NCBI RefSeq assembly: GCF_000240165.1
Contig: NC_017585.1
Location: forward strand, 992,001-1,056,000
DNA from: Streptantibioticus cattleyicolor NRRL 8057 = DSM 46488
Lineage (GTDB): Bacteria; Actinomycetota; Actinomycetes; Streptomycetales; Streptomycetaceae
Length of the DNA: 64,000 nt
Reading direction: 5' to 3'
A program made the position numbers and the translations under genes. Positions 39,906-48,193 of the stretch are shown one piece after another; position 1 is the first letter of the stretch; every line of letters begins with the position of its first letter. The notes beneath the pieces were generated by a model. It made no database searches, was not told where the DNA came from, and saw nothing but the letters and a program-made list of their open reading frames with translations.

Positions 39906-42212
39906 CTACTCGTGGGCGAGCCACACCTCCAGGTCGTCCCGGCCGGTGCCGTCCACGGTGACCTGGGTGGCCACCGCCGGGTAGCCGCTGGCCACCAGGG
40001 TGTATTCACTGTGGGCGAGGTCGGCGAAGGCGTAGCCGCCGTCCTCCGGGGTGATCCGGGTGTCGACGGTGGTGCCGTTGGCGTCCAGCAGGGCGACCCG
40101 GGCCTGCGGCACCGGCCGCCCGGCGGGGTCGCGGACCGTGCCGTGCAGCCGCGCGCCGACCGGCAGTTGGACGTCGAGGACGACCGGGTCCACCCCGTCC
40201 ACCGTGGTCTGCGCGGCGGCGGGCCGGTGGCCGGCCGCGTTGACGGCGACGGTGTAGTCACCCGGCACCAGGCCGGGGACGTGGTACTCCCCGCTGTCGC
40301 CGGTGGTGACGGAGGCCGCCACCTCACCGTGCGCGTCGGCCACCACGACCAGGGCCCGCGCGACCGGGGCGCCCTCGGCCCGTACCGTTCCGGACAGGGT
40401 GCCGTTGCCGGCGAGCACCAGGTCGGCCTCGGCGCCGGTCTCGCCGACGGCGAGCGTGACGACACCGGGCCGGCGGCCGACGGAGGAACCCACCAGCACG
40501 TACTGTCCGGGGGCCGGACGGGCGACGGCGTACCGGCCGTCCGGCGCGGCGGTGGCGTGGCCGAGCTGACGGCCCCGCTGGTCGACGAGGGTCACCACGG
40601 CACCCGGCACCGGGGCCCCGGAGGCGTCGAGCACCCGGCCGCCGACCACCGGGCCGGACGCGGGCGGCGGGGTGACCGTCGGGGCGGGGGTCCGCTCGGT
40701 GGCCGCCGGAGCGGGGGTGGGAGCGGTGGCGACGGGGCGGCCCCTGCGGTAGACGAGCACCGCGACGACCAGCCCGACGGCGAAGAACCCGGCCGCCCAG
40801 GCGTAGGCGGTGGCGTAGCTGTGCAGGGCGGCGTGGCCGGCCAGGTCGGCCGTGCCGAGGTGGTTCCTGGCGTAGTCGGTCGCCGCGGTGGCGGCCAGGG
40901 TGTTGAAGAGCGCGGTGCCGATCGAACCGCCCACCTGCTGCATGGTGTTGACGGTGGCGGAGGCCACGCCCTGGTCCTCACCGGCCACGCCGAGGGTGGC
41001 CAGGCTCATCGCCGGGGGCATCACCATGCCGAGGCCGACGCCGAGCAGCAGCAGCGGCGGCAGCACGTGCGCGGCGTACGAGCTGTGCAGGCCGAGCGCG
41101 GTCAGCCACACCATGCCGCCGGCCGCCAGCGCCATCCCGACCGGTACCACCGGCTTGGGGCCCAGCCGGGGGACCAGCATGTTGGTGGAGACCTGTGCCA
41201 TCACCATCAGCGCGCCGACCATCGGCAGGAAGGAGAGCCCGGTCTTCACCGGGGTGTAGCCGAGCGTGACCTCCAGGTAGTACGTCAGGAAGAGGAAGAC
41301 CCCGAACATCCCGGCGCCGGAGATGAACACGGACACGTACGAACCGGCGCGGTTGCGGTCGGCCAGCACGCGCAGCGGCAGCAGTGGGTGGACGGCCCGC
41401 GTCTGCCACCAGGTGAACAGCGCCAGCAGCACGCCGCCGGCGGCCAGGAACGCCCAGCACATCCAGTTGCCCCAGCCGTGCGTCTCGGCGTTGGAGAAGC
41501 CGAAGACCACGGCGAACAGTCCGCCCGCGACCAGCACGGTGCCGAGCACGTCCAGCTTGGGCCGGGCGACCGGGGCGCCACGGCGGACGAAGACGGCGGC
41601 GCCGGCGATGGCGAAGACCGCGATGACCACGTTGACGTAGAGCGTCCAGCGCCAGTTGAGGTGCTCGGTGAGCAGGCCGCCGAGCAGCAGGCCGATGGCA
41701 CCGCCGGAGCCGGCGATGGCACCGAAGATGCCGAACGCCTTGGCGCGTTCCTTGGCGTCGGTGAACGTGGTGGTCAGCAGCGACATCGCGGACGGCGCCA
41801 GCAGCGCGCCGAAGAGCCCCTGCAACGCGCGGGCCACCACCAGCATGGTGAACCCGTTGGCGGCGCCGCCGAGGGCGGAGGCGGCACCGAAGCCGGCCAG
41901 CGCGATCAGCAAGGTGGTGCGCCGCCCGATCAGGTCGGCGAGGCGTCCGCCGAGCAGCAGCAGGCTGCCGAAGGCGAGCGAGTAGGCGGTGACGATCCAC
42001 TGCCGGCCGTCGTTGGAGAAGCCCAGGTCGTGCTGGGCGGACGGCAGGGCGATGTTGACGATGGTGGCGTCCAGCACCACCATCAGCTGGGCGAGGCCGA
42101 TCACGGCCAGCGTCCACCAGCGGTGCCGGGATACGGGTGCGGGCCCGCGGGCGGACGCGGTGGCCGCCGGGGCGTCGGAGCCGACGGATATGTCGACCGG
42201 TGCGGCGTGCAT
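39906..42212 (-). CDS. DHA2 MFS drug transporter with C-terminal carboxypeptidase-regulatory-like domains
   Basis: Residues 1-510 form a 14-helix DHA2 exporter (LAQLMVVLDATIVNIALPSA, RLADLIGRRTTLLIALAG, GLLLGGLLTEHLNWRWTLYV). A Pro-rich linker is followed, from about residue 515 to 768, by three beta-sandwich repeats like the carboxypeptidase regulatory domain: GRVLDASGAPVPGAVVTLVD, LSGTVRAEGAPVARALVVVA and LHGTVRDPAGRPVPQARVAL. Fusions like this occur in Streptomyces MFS pumps but the tail's role is unknown. The start is the ATG at 42212. It is followed by its TetR regulator on the 5' side, 53 bases away in the same direction. Confidence 0.88.
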   Translation of the reverse strand: MHAAPVDISVGSDAPAATASARGPAPVSRHRWWTLAVIGLAQLMVVLDATIVNIALPSAQHDLGFSNDGRQWIVTAYSLAFGSLLLLGGRLADLIGRRTTLLIALAGFGAASALGGAANGFTMLVVARALQGLFGALLAPSAMSLLTTTFTDAKERAKAFGIFGAIAGSGGAIGLLLGGLLTEHLNWRWTLYVNVVIAVFAIAGAAVFVRRGAPVARPKLDVLGTVLVAGGLFAVVFGFSNAETHGWGNWMCWAFLAAGGVLLALFTWWQTRAVHPLLPLRVLADRNRAGSYVSVFISGAGMFGVFLFLTYYLEVTLGYTPVKTGLSFLPMVGALMVMAQVSTNMLVPRLGPKPVVPVGMALAAGGMVWLTALGLHSSYAAHVLPPLLLLGVGLGMVMPPAMSLATLGVAGEDQGVASATVNTMQQVGGSIGTALFNTLAATAATDYARNHLGTADLAGHAALHSYATAYAWAAGFFAVGLVVAVLVYRRGRPVATAPTPAPAATERTPAPTVTPPPASGPVVGGRVLDASGAPVPGAVVTLVDQRGRQLGHATAAPDGRYAVARPAPGQYVLVGSSVGRRPGVVTLAVGETGAEADLVLAGNGTLSGTVRAEGAPVARALVVVADAHGEVAASVTTGDSGEYHVPGLVPGDYTVAVNAAGHRPAAAQTTVDGVDPVVLDVQLPVGARLHGTVRDPAGRPVPQARVALLDANGTTVDTRITPEDGGYAFADLAHSEYTLVASGYPAVATQVTVDGTGRDDLEVWLAHE

Positions 42213-42265
42213 GGGGGTGGTTCTCCTGTTCCTGGTCTTCCTCACCGGTTGGTCCGGGACGGCGG

Positions 42266-42868
42266 TCACCGGCGCGTGAGCACCGGCAGCACCACGGCGT
42301 CGAGAAAGCGCTGGAGGTAGTCGGTGTCGGCGTCGAGCTGCTCGATGAGCGGGCGGGCGAAGACGGCGCCGCTGAGCAGATGGGGTACGAAGGCGGCGGC
42401 CGGGGCGTCGGCGGCGACCTCACCGCGTGCCACGGCCCGCGCCAGCAGGGTCCCGATGAGGTCGATCTCCGGCTGCACCAGGGTCTCCCGCAGCGCCTCG
42501 GCCAGGTCGGCGTTCCTGGGCACGGCGGGCGCGACGGCCCGTATCAGCCGGACGTCCTTCTTGGCCTCGCCCAGCCGGCGGGCCAGCTCGTGGAGGTCGC
42601 CGTGGAGCGAACCGGTGTCCACGTCGTCCAGGCTGAACGGCCGGCCGTGCCGCATCGCGGCGGCGACCAGCCGGGGCTTGCCCTGCCACTGCCGGTAGAG
42701 CGTCGCCTTGCTGCATTTGCAGCGCGCCGCCACCGCGTCCATGGTCAGCAGGTCGTACCCGTCCTCCCGGAGCAGGTCGAGCACCGCCTCGTACAACTCG
42801 GCCTCACGCTGCGGAGTCAGCCGGGTGCGACGGGTCGCGGGTGCCGTTGTCTCGGGCGTCGGGGTCAC
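42266..42868 (-). CDS. TetR/AcrR-family regulator
   Basis: The 200-residue protein has the TetR helix-turn-helix (YEAVLDLLREDGYDLLTMDA, RCKCSKATLYRQWQGKPRL) and a C-terminal ligand domain of the TetR_C_16-like type. It directly precedes the DHA2 pump in the same transcript direction. Repeated CGAAAC/GTTTCG sites at 42885-42943 in its promoter fit autoregulation that would also control the pump. Such TetR proteins usually respond to the drug the pump exports. Confidence 0.9.
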   Translation of the reverse strand: MTPTPETTAPATRRTRLTPQREAELYEAVLDLLREDGYDLLTMDAVAARCKCSKATLYRQWQGKPRLVAAAMRHGRPFSLDDVDTGSLHGDLHELARRLGEAKKDVRLIRAVAPAVPRNADLAEALRETLVQPEIDLIGTLLARAVARGEVAADAPAAAFVPHLLSGAVFARPLIEQLDADTDYLQRFLDAVVLPVLTRR

Positions 42869-42884
42869 GTTCGTCCTATCGAAT

Positions 42885-42943
42885 CGAAACCGTTTCGTAC
42901 GCCCATAAGGTAAACGCTGTCGTTTCGAAACGCAAACGTTTCG
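42885..42943. promoter_or_regulatory. Cluster of CGAAAC/CGTTTCG operator half-sites
   Basis: CGAAACCGTTTCG (42885-42897) is an odd palindrome, CGTTTCGAAACG (42921-42932) is a perfect 12-bp palindrome, and CGTTTCG recurs at 42937-42943 to form another inverted pair with the preceding CGAAACG. All lie within 75 bases upstream of the TetR start. This is a strong candidate for TetR binding, and may also reach the divergent P450 promoter. Confidence 0.75.
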
Positions 42944-43055
42944 CTGGAGGCAGGGTCAACTCCGGTGCCGATTAAGGCAGTTGCTTGACTTAGGGACCGG
43001 AGCGCGGGTTGGCTGGGCCCCGGTACATTCGCACCGGCGTACGAAGGAGAACGCA

Positions 43056-44273
43056 GTGAGCGAGGTCCAGGACGCGGAGACGTTGCGCTACCCGCTGGCC
43101 GGCCCGGCGGCGCTGGAGCCGCCGGAGGAGTGGGCACGGCTGTGGGAGGGGTGCCCGGTGGCGCGCGTCACGCTGCCCAGCGGCGACGAGGCGACGCTGC
43201 TCACCCGGTACGCGGACGTACGGCTGGCACTCTCCGACCCCCGGCTCAGCCGTGAAGGGTTGCAGCGGCCCGACGCGGCCCGGGTCGCGGCCGACGACTC
43301 GGGCGGTGTCTTCACCGGAGAGATGGCCAGGGCGCTCAACGACGAGGGGCACGAGCGGTGGCGCCGGATGGTCGGCAAGTGGTTCACCGCCAAGCGGATG
43401 GTGGCGCTGCGGCCCGGCATCGAGGAGACCGCCGAGCGGCTGATCGACGCCATGGTGGCACCCGGCGGCCCCGCCGACCTCGTCGCCCACCTGGCCTTCC
43501 CGCTGCCGGTGCTGGTCATCTGCGACATGCTCGGCGTCCCGGACGGCGACCGGGACGACTTCAAGCACTGGTCCGACGCCTTCCTCAATCTGACCCGCTA
43601 CACCCGCGACGAACTCGCCACCGCCCAGCGGGAGTTCACCGCCTACATGGCCGCGCTCCTCGCGGCCAAGCGCACCCGCCCCGGCGACGACCTGCTCAGC
43701 CGGCTGCTCACTTCCACCGACGCCGACGGCGCGCCGATGTCCGAACGCGCGCTGGTCGCCACCGGCCAGGCACTGCTGCTCGCCGGACACGAGACCACCG
43801 CCGGCTTCATCGCCAAGACGGTGGCCCACCTGCTGGCCGACCGGCGGCGCTGGGAACGCCTGCTCGCCGACCCGGCACTGGTGCGCACGGCCGTCGAGGA
43901 GGCGCTGCGCTTCGACCCCAACAACGGCTTCGGCATGCTGCGTTACGTCCACGAGGACGTCGAGATACCCAGCGGCACGCTCACCCGCGGCACCACCGTG
44001 GTGTGCAGCATGCAGGCGGCCAACCGGGACGAGACCGCCTTCGCGGACGCCGGCGGGATGGACCTGGGCCGCACCCCCAACCCGCATCTGACCTTCGGCT
44101 CCGGCGCCCACTCCTGCCTCGGCCAGCCGCTGGCCCGCACCGAACTGCAAGCGGTGCTCCACGTACTGCTGCGCCGGCTGCCCACCCTGGAACTCGCCAC
44201 CGACCCGGGCGCGTTGCGCGGCGTCGAGGGGCTGCTCACCACCCCGCTGCGCGAACTGCCGGTGCGGTGGTGA
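43056..44273 (+). CDS. Cytochrome P450 (CYP105-like)
   Basis: The product of 405 residues starts at GTG 43056 after AAGGAG. It shows the I-helix LLLAGHETTAGFIAKTV, the ExxR motif EEALRF, and the haem loop FGSGAHSCLGQPLARTEL with the axial Cys, all canonical. The N-terminal half (ALNDEGHERWRRMVGKWFTA) and general layout resemble the CYP105 and related actinomycete groups that hydroxylate xenobiotics or secondary metabolites. A TetR gene and a ferredoxin gene follow with GTGA-type overlaps, so electron donor and regulator are in one operon. Confidence 0.92.
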   Translation: MSEVQDAETLRYPLAGPAALEPPEEWARLWEGCPVARVTLPSGDEATLLTRYADVRLALSDPRLSREGLQRPDAARVAADDSGGVFTGEMARALNDEGHERWRRMVGKWFTAKRMVALRPGIEETAERLIDAMVAPGGPADLVAHLAFPLPVLVICDMLGVPDGDRDDFKHWSDAFLNLTRYTRDELATAQREFTAYMAALLAAKRTRPGDDLLSRLLTSTDADGAPMSERALVATGQALLLAGHETTAGFIAKTVAHLLADRRRWERLLADPALVRTAVEEALRFDPNNGFGMLRYVHEDVEIPSGTLTRGTTVVCSMQAANRDETAFADAGGMDLGRTPNPHLTFGSGAHSCLGQPLARTELQAVLHVLLRRLPTLELATDPGALRGVEGLLTTPLRELPVRW

Positions 44274-44275
44274 AC

Positions 44276-44947
44276 ATGGCGGGCCGCACCGTCCGCGCCG
44301 ACCGGGCGGCCGGGACCCGGGAGGCCATCATGACCGCCGCCGAACGGCTCTTCGCCGAACACGGCCTGGTCGCGGTCTCCAGCCGGCAGATCAGCGAAGC
44401 CGCCGGCCAGGGCAACAACACCGCCGTCGGCTACCACTTCGGCGGCAAGACCGAACTCGTCCGCGCCATCATGCGCCGGCACACCGAACCCATCGAGGAC
44501 ATCCGCCGCGCGATGCTCGCCCGCACCGCCGACAGCGCGGAACTACGGGACTGGGTCGCCTGCCTGGTACGCCCCGTCCCCGTCCACCTGGCCACCCTCG
44601 GCACCCCCTCCTGGTACGCGCGCTGCGCCGTCCAGATCATGACCGACCCCATGACGCGTGCCATGGTCACCGACGAGGCCCTCACCCGCGACACACTGCG
44701 CCGCACCGTGGACGGCCTCGACCGCTGCCTGGCCGCCCTGCCCGAACGCGTCCGGGCCGAACGCGGCGAGATGGCCCGCCACTTGATCATTCACACCTGC
44801 GCCGAACGGGAACGCGCCCTCGCCGAAGGCACCGGCGCCCTCCAGCCCTCCTGGGAGGAGACCGCCACCTCCCTGACCGACGCCATCACCGGACTGCTGC
44901 TCGCCCCCGTCACCCCCCGCCCCGCACCGAAGGAGAACCGCCCGTGA
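44276..44947 (+). CDS. TetR-family regulator inside the P450 operon
   Basis: The 223-residue protein has a TetR helix-turn-helix (AIMTAAERLFAEHGLVAVSS, NNTAVGYHFGGKTELVRAIM). A GTG at 44270 overlapping the P450 stop or the ATG at 44276 may be used. Its stop overlaps the ferredoxin start by four bases. It is the middle gene of P450-TetR-ferredoxin and likely autoregulates the whole unit in response to a P450 substrate. Confidence 0.88.
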   Translation: MAGRTVRADRAAGTREAIMTAAERLFAEHGLVAVSSRQISEAAGQGNNTAVGYHFGGKTELVRAIMRRHTEPIEDIRRAMLARTADSAELRDWVACLVRPVPVHLATLGTPSWYARCAVQIMTDPMTRAMVTDEALTRDTLRRTVDGLDRCLAALPERVRAERGEMARHLIIHTCAERERALAEGTGALQPSWEETATSLTDAITGLLLAPVTPRPAPKENRP

Positions 44948-45144
44948 GGATCACCGTCGACGAGGAGAAGTGCTGCGGCGCCGGCCAGTGCGTGCTGCTC
45001 GCCCCCGATGTCTTCGACCAGCGTGACGAGGACGGCGTCGTCGTGCTGCTGGACGCGGCCCCGGACGCCTCGCTGCACCCCGTGGTGCGCGAGGCGGCCA
45101 CGGTCTGCCCGGCCGCCGCGATACACCTGGACGAGGAGGGCTGA
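44944..45144 (+). CDS. Small ferredoxin for the P450
   Basis: The 66-residue protein starts at GTG 44944 inside the TGA of the TetR gene. It has EEKCCGAGQCVLLAPDVFDQ and VREAATVCPAAAI, the pattern of the single-cluster 3Fe-4S (or 4Fe-4S) ferredoxins that serve CYP105-type P450s. Three or four Cys can ligate the cluster (10, 11, 16 and the one in VCPAA); having two Cys side by side is unusual and could allow a fourth ligand. It would carry electrons from a reductase elsewhere to the P450. Confidence 0.9.
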   Translation: MRITVDEEKCCGAGQCVLLAPDVFDQRDEDGVVVLLDAAPDASLHPVVREAATVCPAAAIHLDEEG

Positions 45145-45176
45145 CGCGAACCCGGCACGGGCGTGCGCGAGCCGCG

Positions 45177-45392
45177 TCACTCGCGCGCGCCCCAGCTCCC
45201 CGGGCCGCCGCCGTGCCACTCGATCTGCTCGGCGTCCTCCAGCCGGACGCGTTCCGGGTCGAGCCCCGCCCGCCGCAGGAAGTCCAGCACGTCGGCCCGG
45301 CAGTACGCCAGGCCCACCGTCTCGTGGCCCACCCACACCCGCCGGCCACCGTCGGCCGCCGGCGGATCCACGATCACCCGCAACGCCTCCAT
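45177..45392 (-). CDS. Small conserved-type protein of unknown function
   Basis: The ATG at 45392 gives 71 residues: EALRVIVDPPAADGGRRVWV, HETVGLAYCRADVLDFLRRA and a Trp-rich end. Composition and codon use are normal for coding DNA. It looks like a small alpha/beta protein; a longer N-terminal reading is Ala/Gly/Pro-rich shadow. It converges on the ferredoxin gene with a 32-base gap. No family recognised. Confidence 0.6.
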   Translation of the reverse strand: MEALRVIVDPPAADGGRRVWVGHETVGLAYCRADVLDFLRRAGLDPERVRLEDAEQIEWHGGGPGSWGARE

Positions 45393-45589
45393 ACCCCCAG
45401 CATCCCCGGCCGCGCCGCCCGGCGCGCGCGGAGCGGTGCCGTGCGGTGCCCGCACGGTCGCCGGGTGTGTTCCCCGCCGGGCATGGACCCGGTGGCGGCG
45501 GGTATGTCATCCACCACCCACCAGGCCCGTACGTCTTCCGCCAGGCTCCTGGAGGTCAGGAACCGCCGACACCCGCTGGGAGAACGCAG

Positions 45590-46426
45590 ATGCCCCCGAC
45601 CGTCCCCGTGCCCCCCGCCCCCGAGGCCGACGGACACGGCCCGCACGGCTACAGCCTCCCGCTCTCCCCGTCGGGACGCGCCGCGATGCTCACCCCGCCG
45701 CCGTGGCACTTCTCCGGCGAGATCACCATGGTCGACTACCGGGTCGACCCGGACGCCGCCGCCCGCTTCCTGCCGCCCGGCCTCACCCTCGGCCCCGACC
45801 CCGGCGCCGCCGCGGCGGTCTTCGCCACCTGGCAGTGGTGTTCCGACTCCGGCGCGGAACTGACCGACCCGTCCCGCAGCCAGTTCTCCGAATTCCTCAT
45901 CCTGCTCGGCTGCGCCTACCGGGACGAGGCGATGGCACGGTGCCCGTACGCCTGGGTCGACCAGGCCGTGCCGCTGGTACGCGGCTGGGTGCAGGGGATG
46001 CCCAAACAGTACGGCGCCGTCCACCAGACCAGGCACGGACTGCCCGGACGGGCCGGCTCGCGCAGGCAGGAGAACGGGCTGTTCGCCGGCGCCCTGTCCG
46101 TGCACGGCAGACGGGTGGTCGAGGCATCGGTGACCCTCACCGCACCGGCGCCGAACCCCCCGCGCCTGCACACCGTCCCCCTGGTGCACAGCCTGGTCAC
46201 CCCGCCCTGGACCACCCCGGACCCCCGCCCCGCCCCCCTGTCCGCCTCCCACGTCACCGACGTCGAGTTCGCCGACATCTGGACCGGCACCGCCCAACTC
46301 CGCTTCCTCGACACCCCCGACGACGACTTCGCCACGCTGGCCCCCGTCGAGGTCGGGGCCGGCCATGTCTTCTCGTACGCCGAGACGCTGGTGTCCGGCC
46401 GGGAGTTGCCGACGGGGGAGGGGTGA
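45590..46426 (+). CDS. Acetoacetate decarboxylase-family protein
   Basis: The 278-residue protein fits the ADC fold: WHFSGEITMVDYRVDPDAAA, FLPPGLTLGPDPGAAA, SQFSEFLILLGCAYRDE, and the active-site region VRGWVQGMPKQYGAVHQTR in which the Lys would form the Schiff base. Beyond acetoacetate decarboxylase itself the family includes pyruvate aldolase-dehydratases such as MppR in antibiotic pathways, so the reaction here is open. GGGAG lies 6 bases before the ATG. No partner genes adjoin. Confidence 0.8.
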   Translation: MPPTVPVPPAPEADGHGPHGYSLPLSPSGRAAMLTPPPWHFSGEITMVDYRVDPDAAARFLPPGLTLGPDPGAAAAVFATWQWCSDSGAELTDPSRSQFSEFLILLGCAYRDEAMARCPYAWVDQAVPLVRGWVQGMPKQYGAVHQTRHGLPGRAGSRRQENGLFAGALSVHGRRVVEASVTLTAPAPNPPRLHTVPLVHSLVTPPWTTPDPRPAPLSASHVTDVEFADIWTGTAQLRFLDTPDDDFATLAPVEVGAGHVFSYAETLVSGRELPTGEG

Positions 46427-46462
46427 CCGGGGGCCGCGCGACGGCCCCGGCTCCCCCGCGGC

Positions 46463-47248
46463 TCAGATCAGCCTGGCGAGGGCATCCGCGGAAGGGCTGC
46501 CCGGGGCGGCCTGGTAGACGATGATCACGTGCTGTTCGGCGCCGCCGACGGTGAGCGACTGGCGTCGCAGGGTCAGTTCGCCGACGTCCGGATGCGTGAA
46601 CCGTTTGAGTTCGTCGCGGGAGGGGCGGGCGTCGTGCCGGGCCCACAGGCGGCGGAAGTCGTCGTCCGCTTCCAGTTCGGCGACGAGCCGTGCGGTGGCG
46701 GGGTCGCGCGGGTCGGCCTCGGCGCGCAGGGCGGCGGCGGTCTGTGCGGCGATCTCCGGCCAGTCGGGGAGGAGTTGGCGGGTCGCGGGGGAGAGGAACA
46801 CCTCCCGGGCCAGGTTGTGTCCGGGCTCGTACATCGCCGCGAGCGCGCGGGCCCGTTTGTTCGCGGCGAGCACGTCGAGGCGCCGGTTGCGCACGTAGGC
46901 CGGGCTGTCCACCCACGCGTCGAGCAACTGGTGGACGTCCGGGGCGACTTCGGCCTCGGCGGGCCGGCCGGGGCCCGGGGCGGCGAGGGCGAACAGGTGG
47001 GCCGAGGTGTCGGCGTCCAGCTCCAGCGCCCGCGCGAGCGCCTCGAGCACCTGGGGTGACGGGTGGCGGTCGACGCCTTGTTCCAGCCGGGTCAGATACG
47101 GCTCGCTGATCCCGGCGAGCCGGGCCAGCTCGTCCCGGCGCAGCCCCGCGACCCGGCGCCGGCCCGGGGCGGAGCGCTCCGCGCGCGACGGCCGGACCCG
47201 TCCCCGGCGGGCCTTGAGGAACTCCCCCAGCACGTTGTCGACTGCCAT
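46463..47248 (-). CDS. XRE-family regulator with MmyB-like domain
   Basis: The 261-residue protein has an N-terminal XRE helix-turn-helix (GLRRDELARLAGISEPYLTR, LEQGVDRHPSPQVLEALARA) and a MmyB-like C-terminal ligand domain (NRRLDVLAANKRARALAAMY, FTHPDVGELTLRRQSLTVGG). MmyB of the methylenomycin cluster binds fatty-acid-like ligands. In actinobacteria this regulator class is often divergent from a short-chain dehydrogenase, exactly as here, and probably controls it. Confidence 0.92.
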   Translation of the reverse strand: MAVDNVLGEFLKARRGRVRPSRAERSAPGRRRVAGLRRDELARLAGISEPYLTRLEQGVDRHPSPQVLEALARALELDADTSAHLFALAAPGPGRPAEAEVAPDVHQLLDAWVDSPAYVRNRRLDVLAANKRARALAAMYEPGHNLAREVFLSPATRQLLPDWPEIAAQTAAALRAEADPRDPATARLVAELEADDDFRRLWARHDARPSRDELKRFTHPDVGELTLRRQSLTVGGAEQHVIIVYQAAPGSPSADALARLI

Positions 47249-47310
47249 CCTCGCAGGGTAACCCTCCCGGGGTGCTGGCTGGAATCCGGCGGCCCGCGCA
47301 GGATCGAGCC

Positions 47311-48117
47311 ATGAAGACCTGGTTCATCACCGGCGCGTCCCGCGGCTTCGGCCGGATCTGGGCCGACGCCGCGCTCTCCCGCGGCGACCGCGTCGCCGCC
47401 ACCGCACGCGACCTCGAGACCCTGCGCCCCCTCGTCGAAACCTATGGGGACGACGTCCTCCCGCTCCGCCTCGACGTCACCGACCGCTCCGCCGTCACCG
47501 CGGCCGTGCACCGGGCCGTCGACACCTTCGGCCACCTCGACGTGGTCGTCAACAACGCCGGCTACGCCCTGTTCGGCATGGTCGAGGAGGCCACCGAGGA
47601 GCAGGCCCGCGCCCAGCTCGACACCAACCTGTTCGGCCCGCTGTGGGTGACGCAGGCCGCGCTGCCGTTCCTGCGCGCCCGGGGGAGCGGACACATCGTG
47701 CAGGTCTCCAGCCTCGGCGGCCTCGCCGGCTTCCCCACCCTGGGGCTGTACAACGCCTCCAAGTGGGGCCTGGAGGGGATGAGCGAAGCGCTCGCCCAGG
47801 AGGTCGGGCCGCTCGGCATCCACGTCACCATCGTCGAACCCGGCCCCTACGGCACCGACTGGTCCGGCGCGTCCGCGGTGCACACCGAACCCATCGCCGC
47901 GTACGAACCGGTCCGCGAGGCCCGCCGGGCCGGCGCCACCGCCCGCGCGCCCCAGGACGCGCGGCCCACCGCCGACGTCATCCTCGAACTCGTCGACACC
48001 GACGAACCACCCCTGCGGCTCTTCCTCGGCGACTACCCCTACCCCGTCGTCGAAGCCGTCTACCAGCGGCGCCTCGACACCTGGAACGCGTGGCGACCGC
48101 TGGCCACCAAGGCGTGA
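47311..48117 (+). CDS. Short-chain dehydrogenase/reductase
   Basis: The 268-residue protein has the Rossmann motif ITGASRGFGR, NNAGYALFGM, and the catalytic Ser-Tyr-Lys set in VSSLGGLAGFPTLGLYNASKWG. It matches the classical SDRs that act on small alcohols or ketones, with the C-terminal YPYPVVEAVYQRRLDTWNAW segment of a common actinobacterial subgroup. It starts 63 bases from the divergent XRE/MmyB gene, which likely controls it. The cofactor is probably NADP(H) as a basic Arg follows the second strand (TARDLETL). Confidence 0.93.
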   Translation: MKTWFITGASRGFGRIWADAALSRGDRVAATARDLETLRPLVETYGDDVLPLRLDVTDRSAVTAAVHRAVDTFGHLDVVVNNAGYALFGMVEEATEEQARAQLDTNLFGPLWVTQAALPFLRARGSGHIVQVSSLGGLAGFPTLGLYNASKWGLEGMSEALAQEVGPLGIHVTIVEPGPYGTDWSGASAVHTEPIAAYEPVREARRAGATARAPQDARPTADVILELVDTDEPPLRLFLGDYPYPVVEAVYQRRLDTWNAWRPLATKA

Positions 48118-48193
48118 CGTGCCCGCCGTGCGAATCCCCGCGGACGGGCCGCCCGGGACGGGTCGCCCCGGGCGGCCCGGCCCTCCGGGTGAC

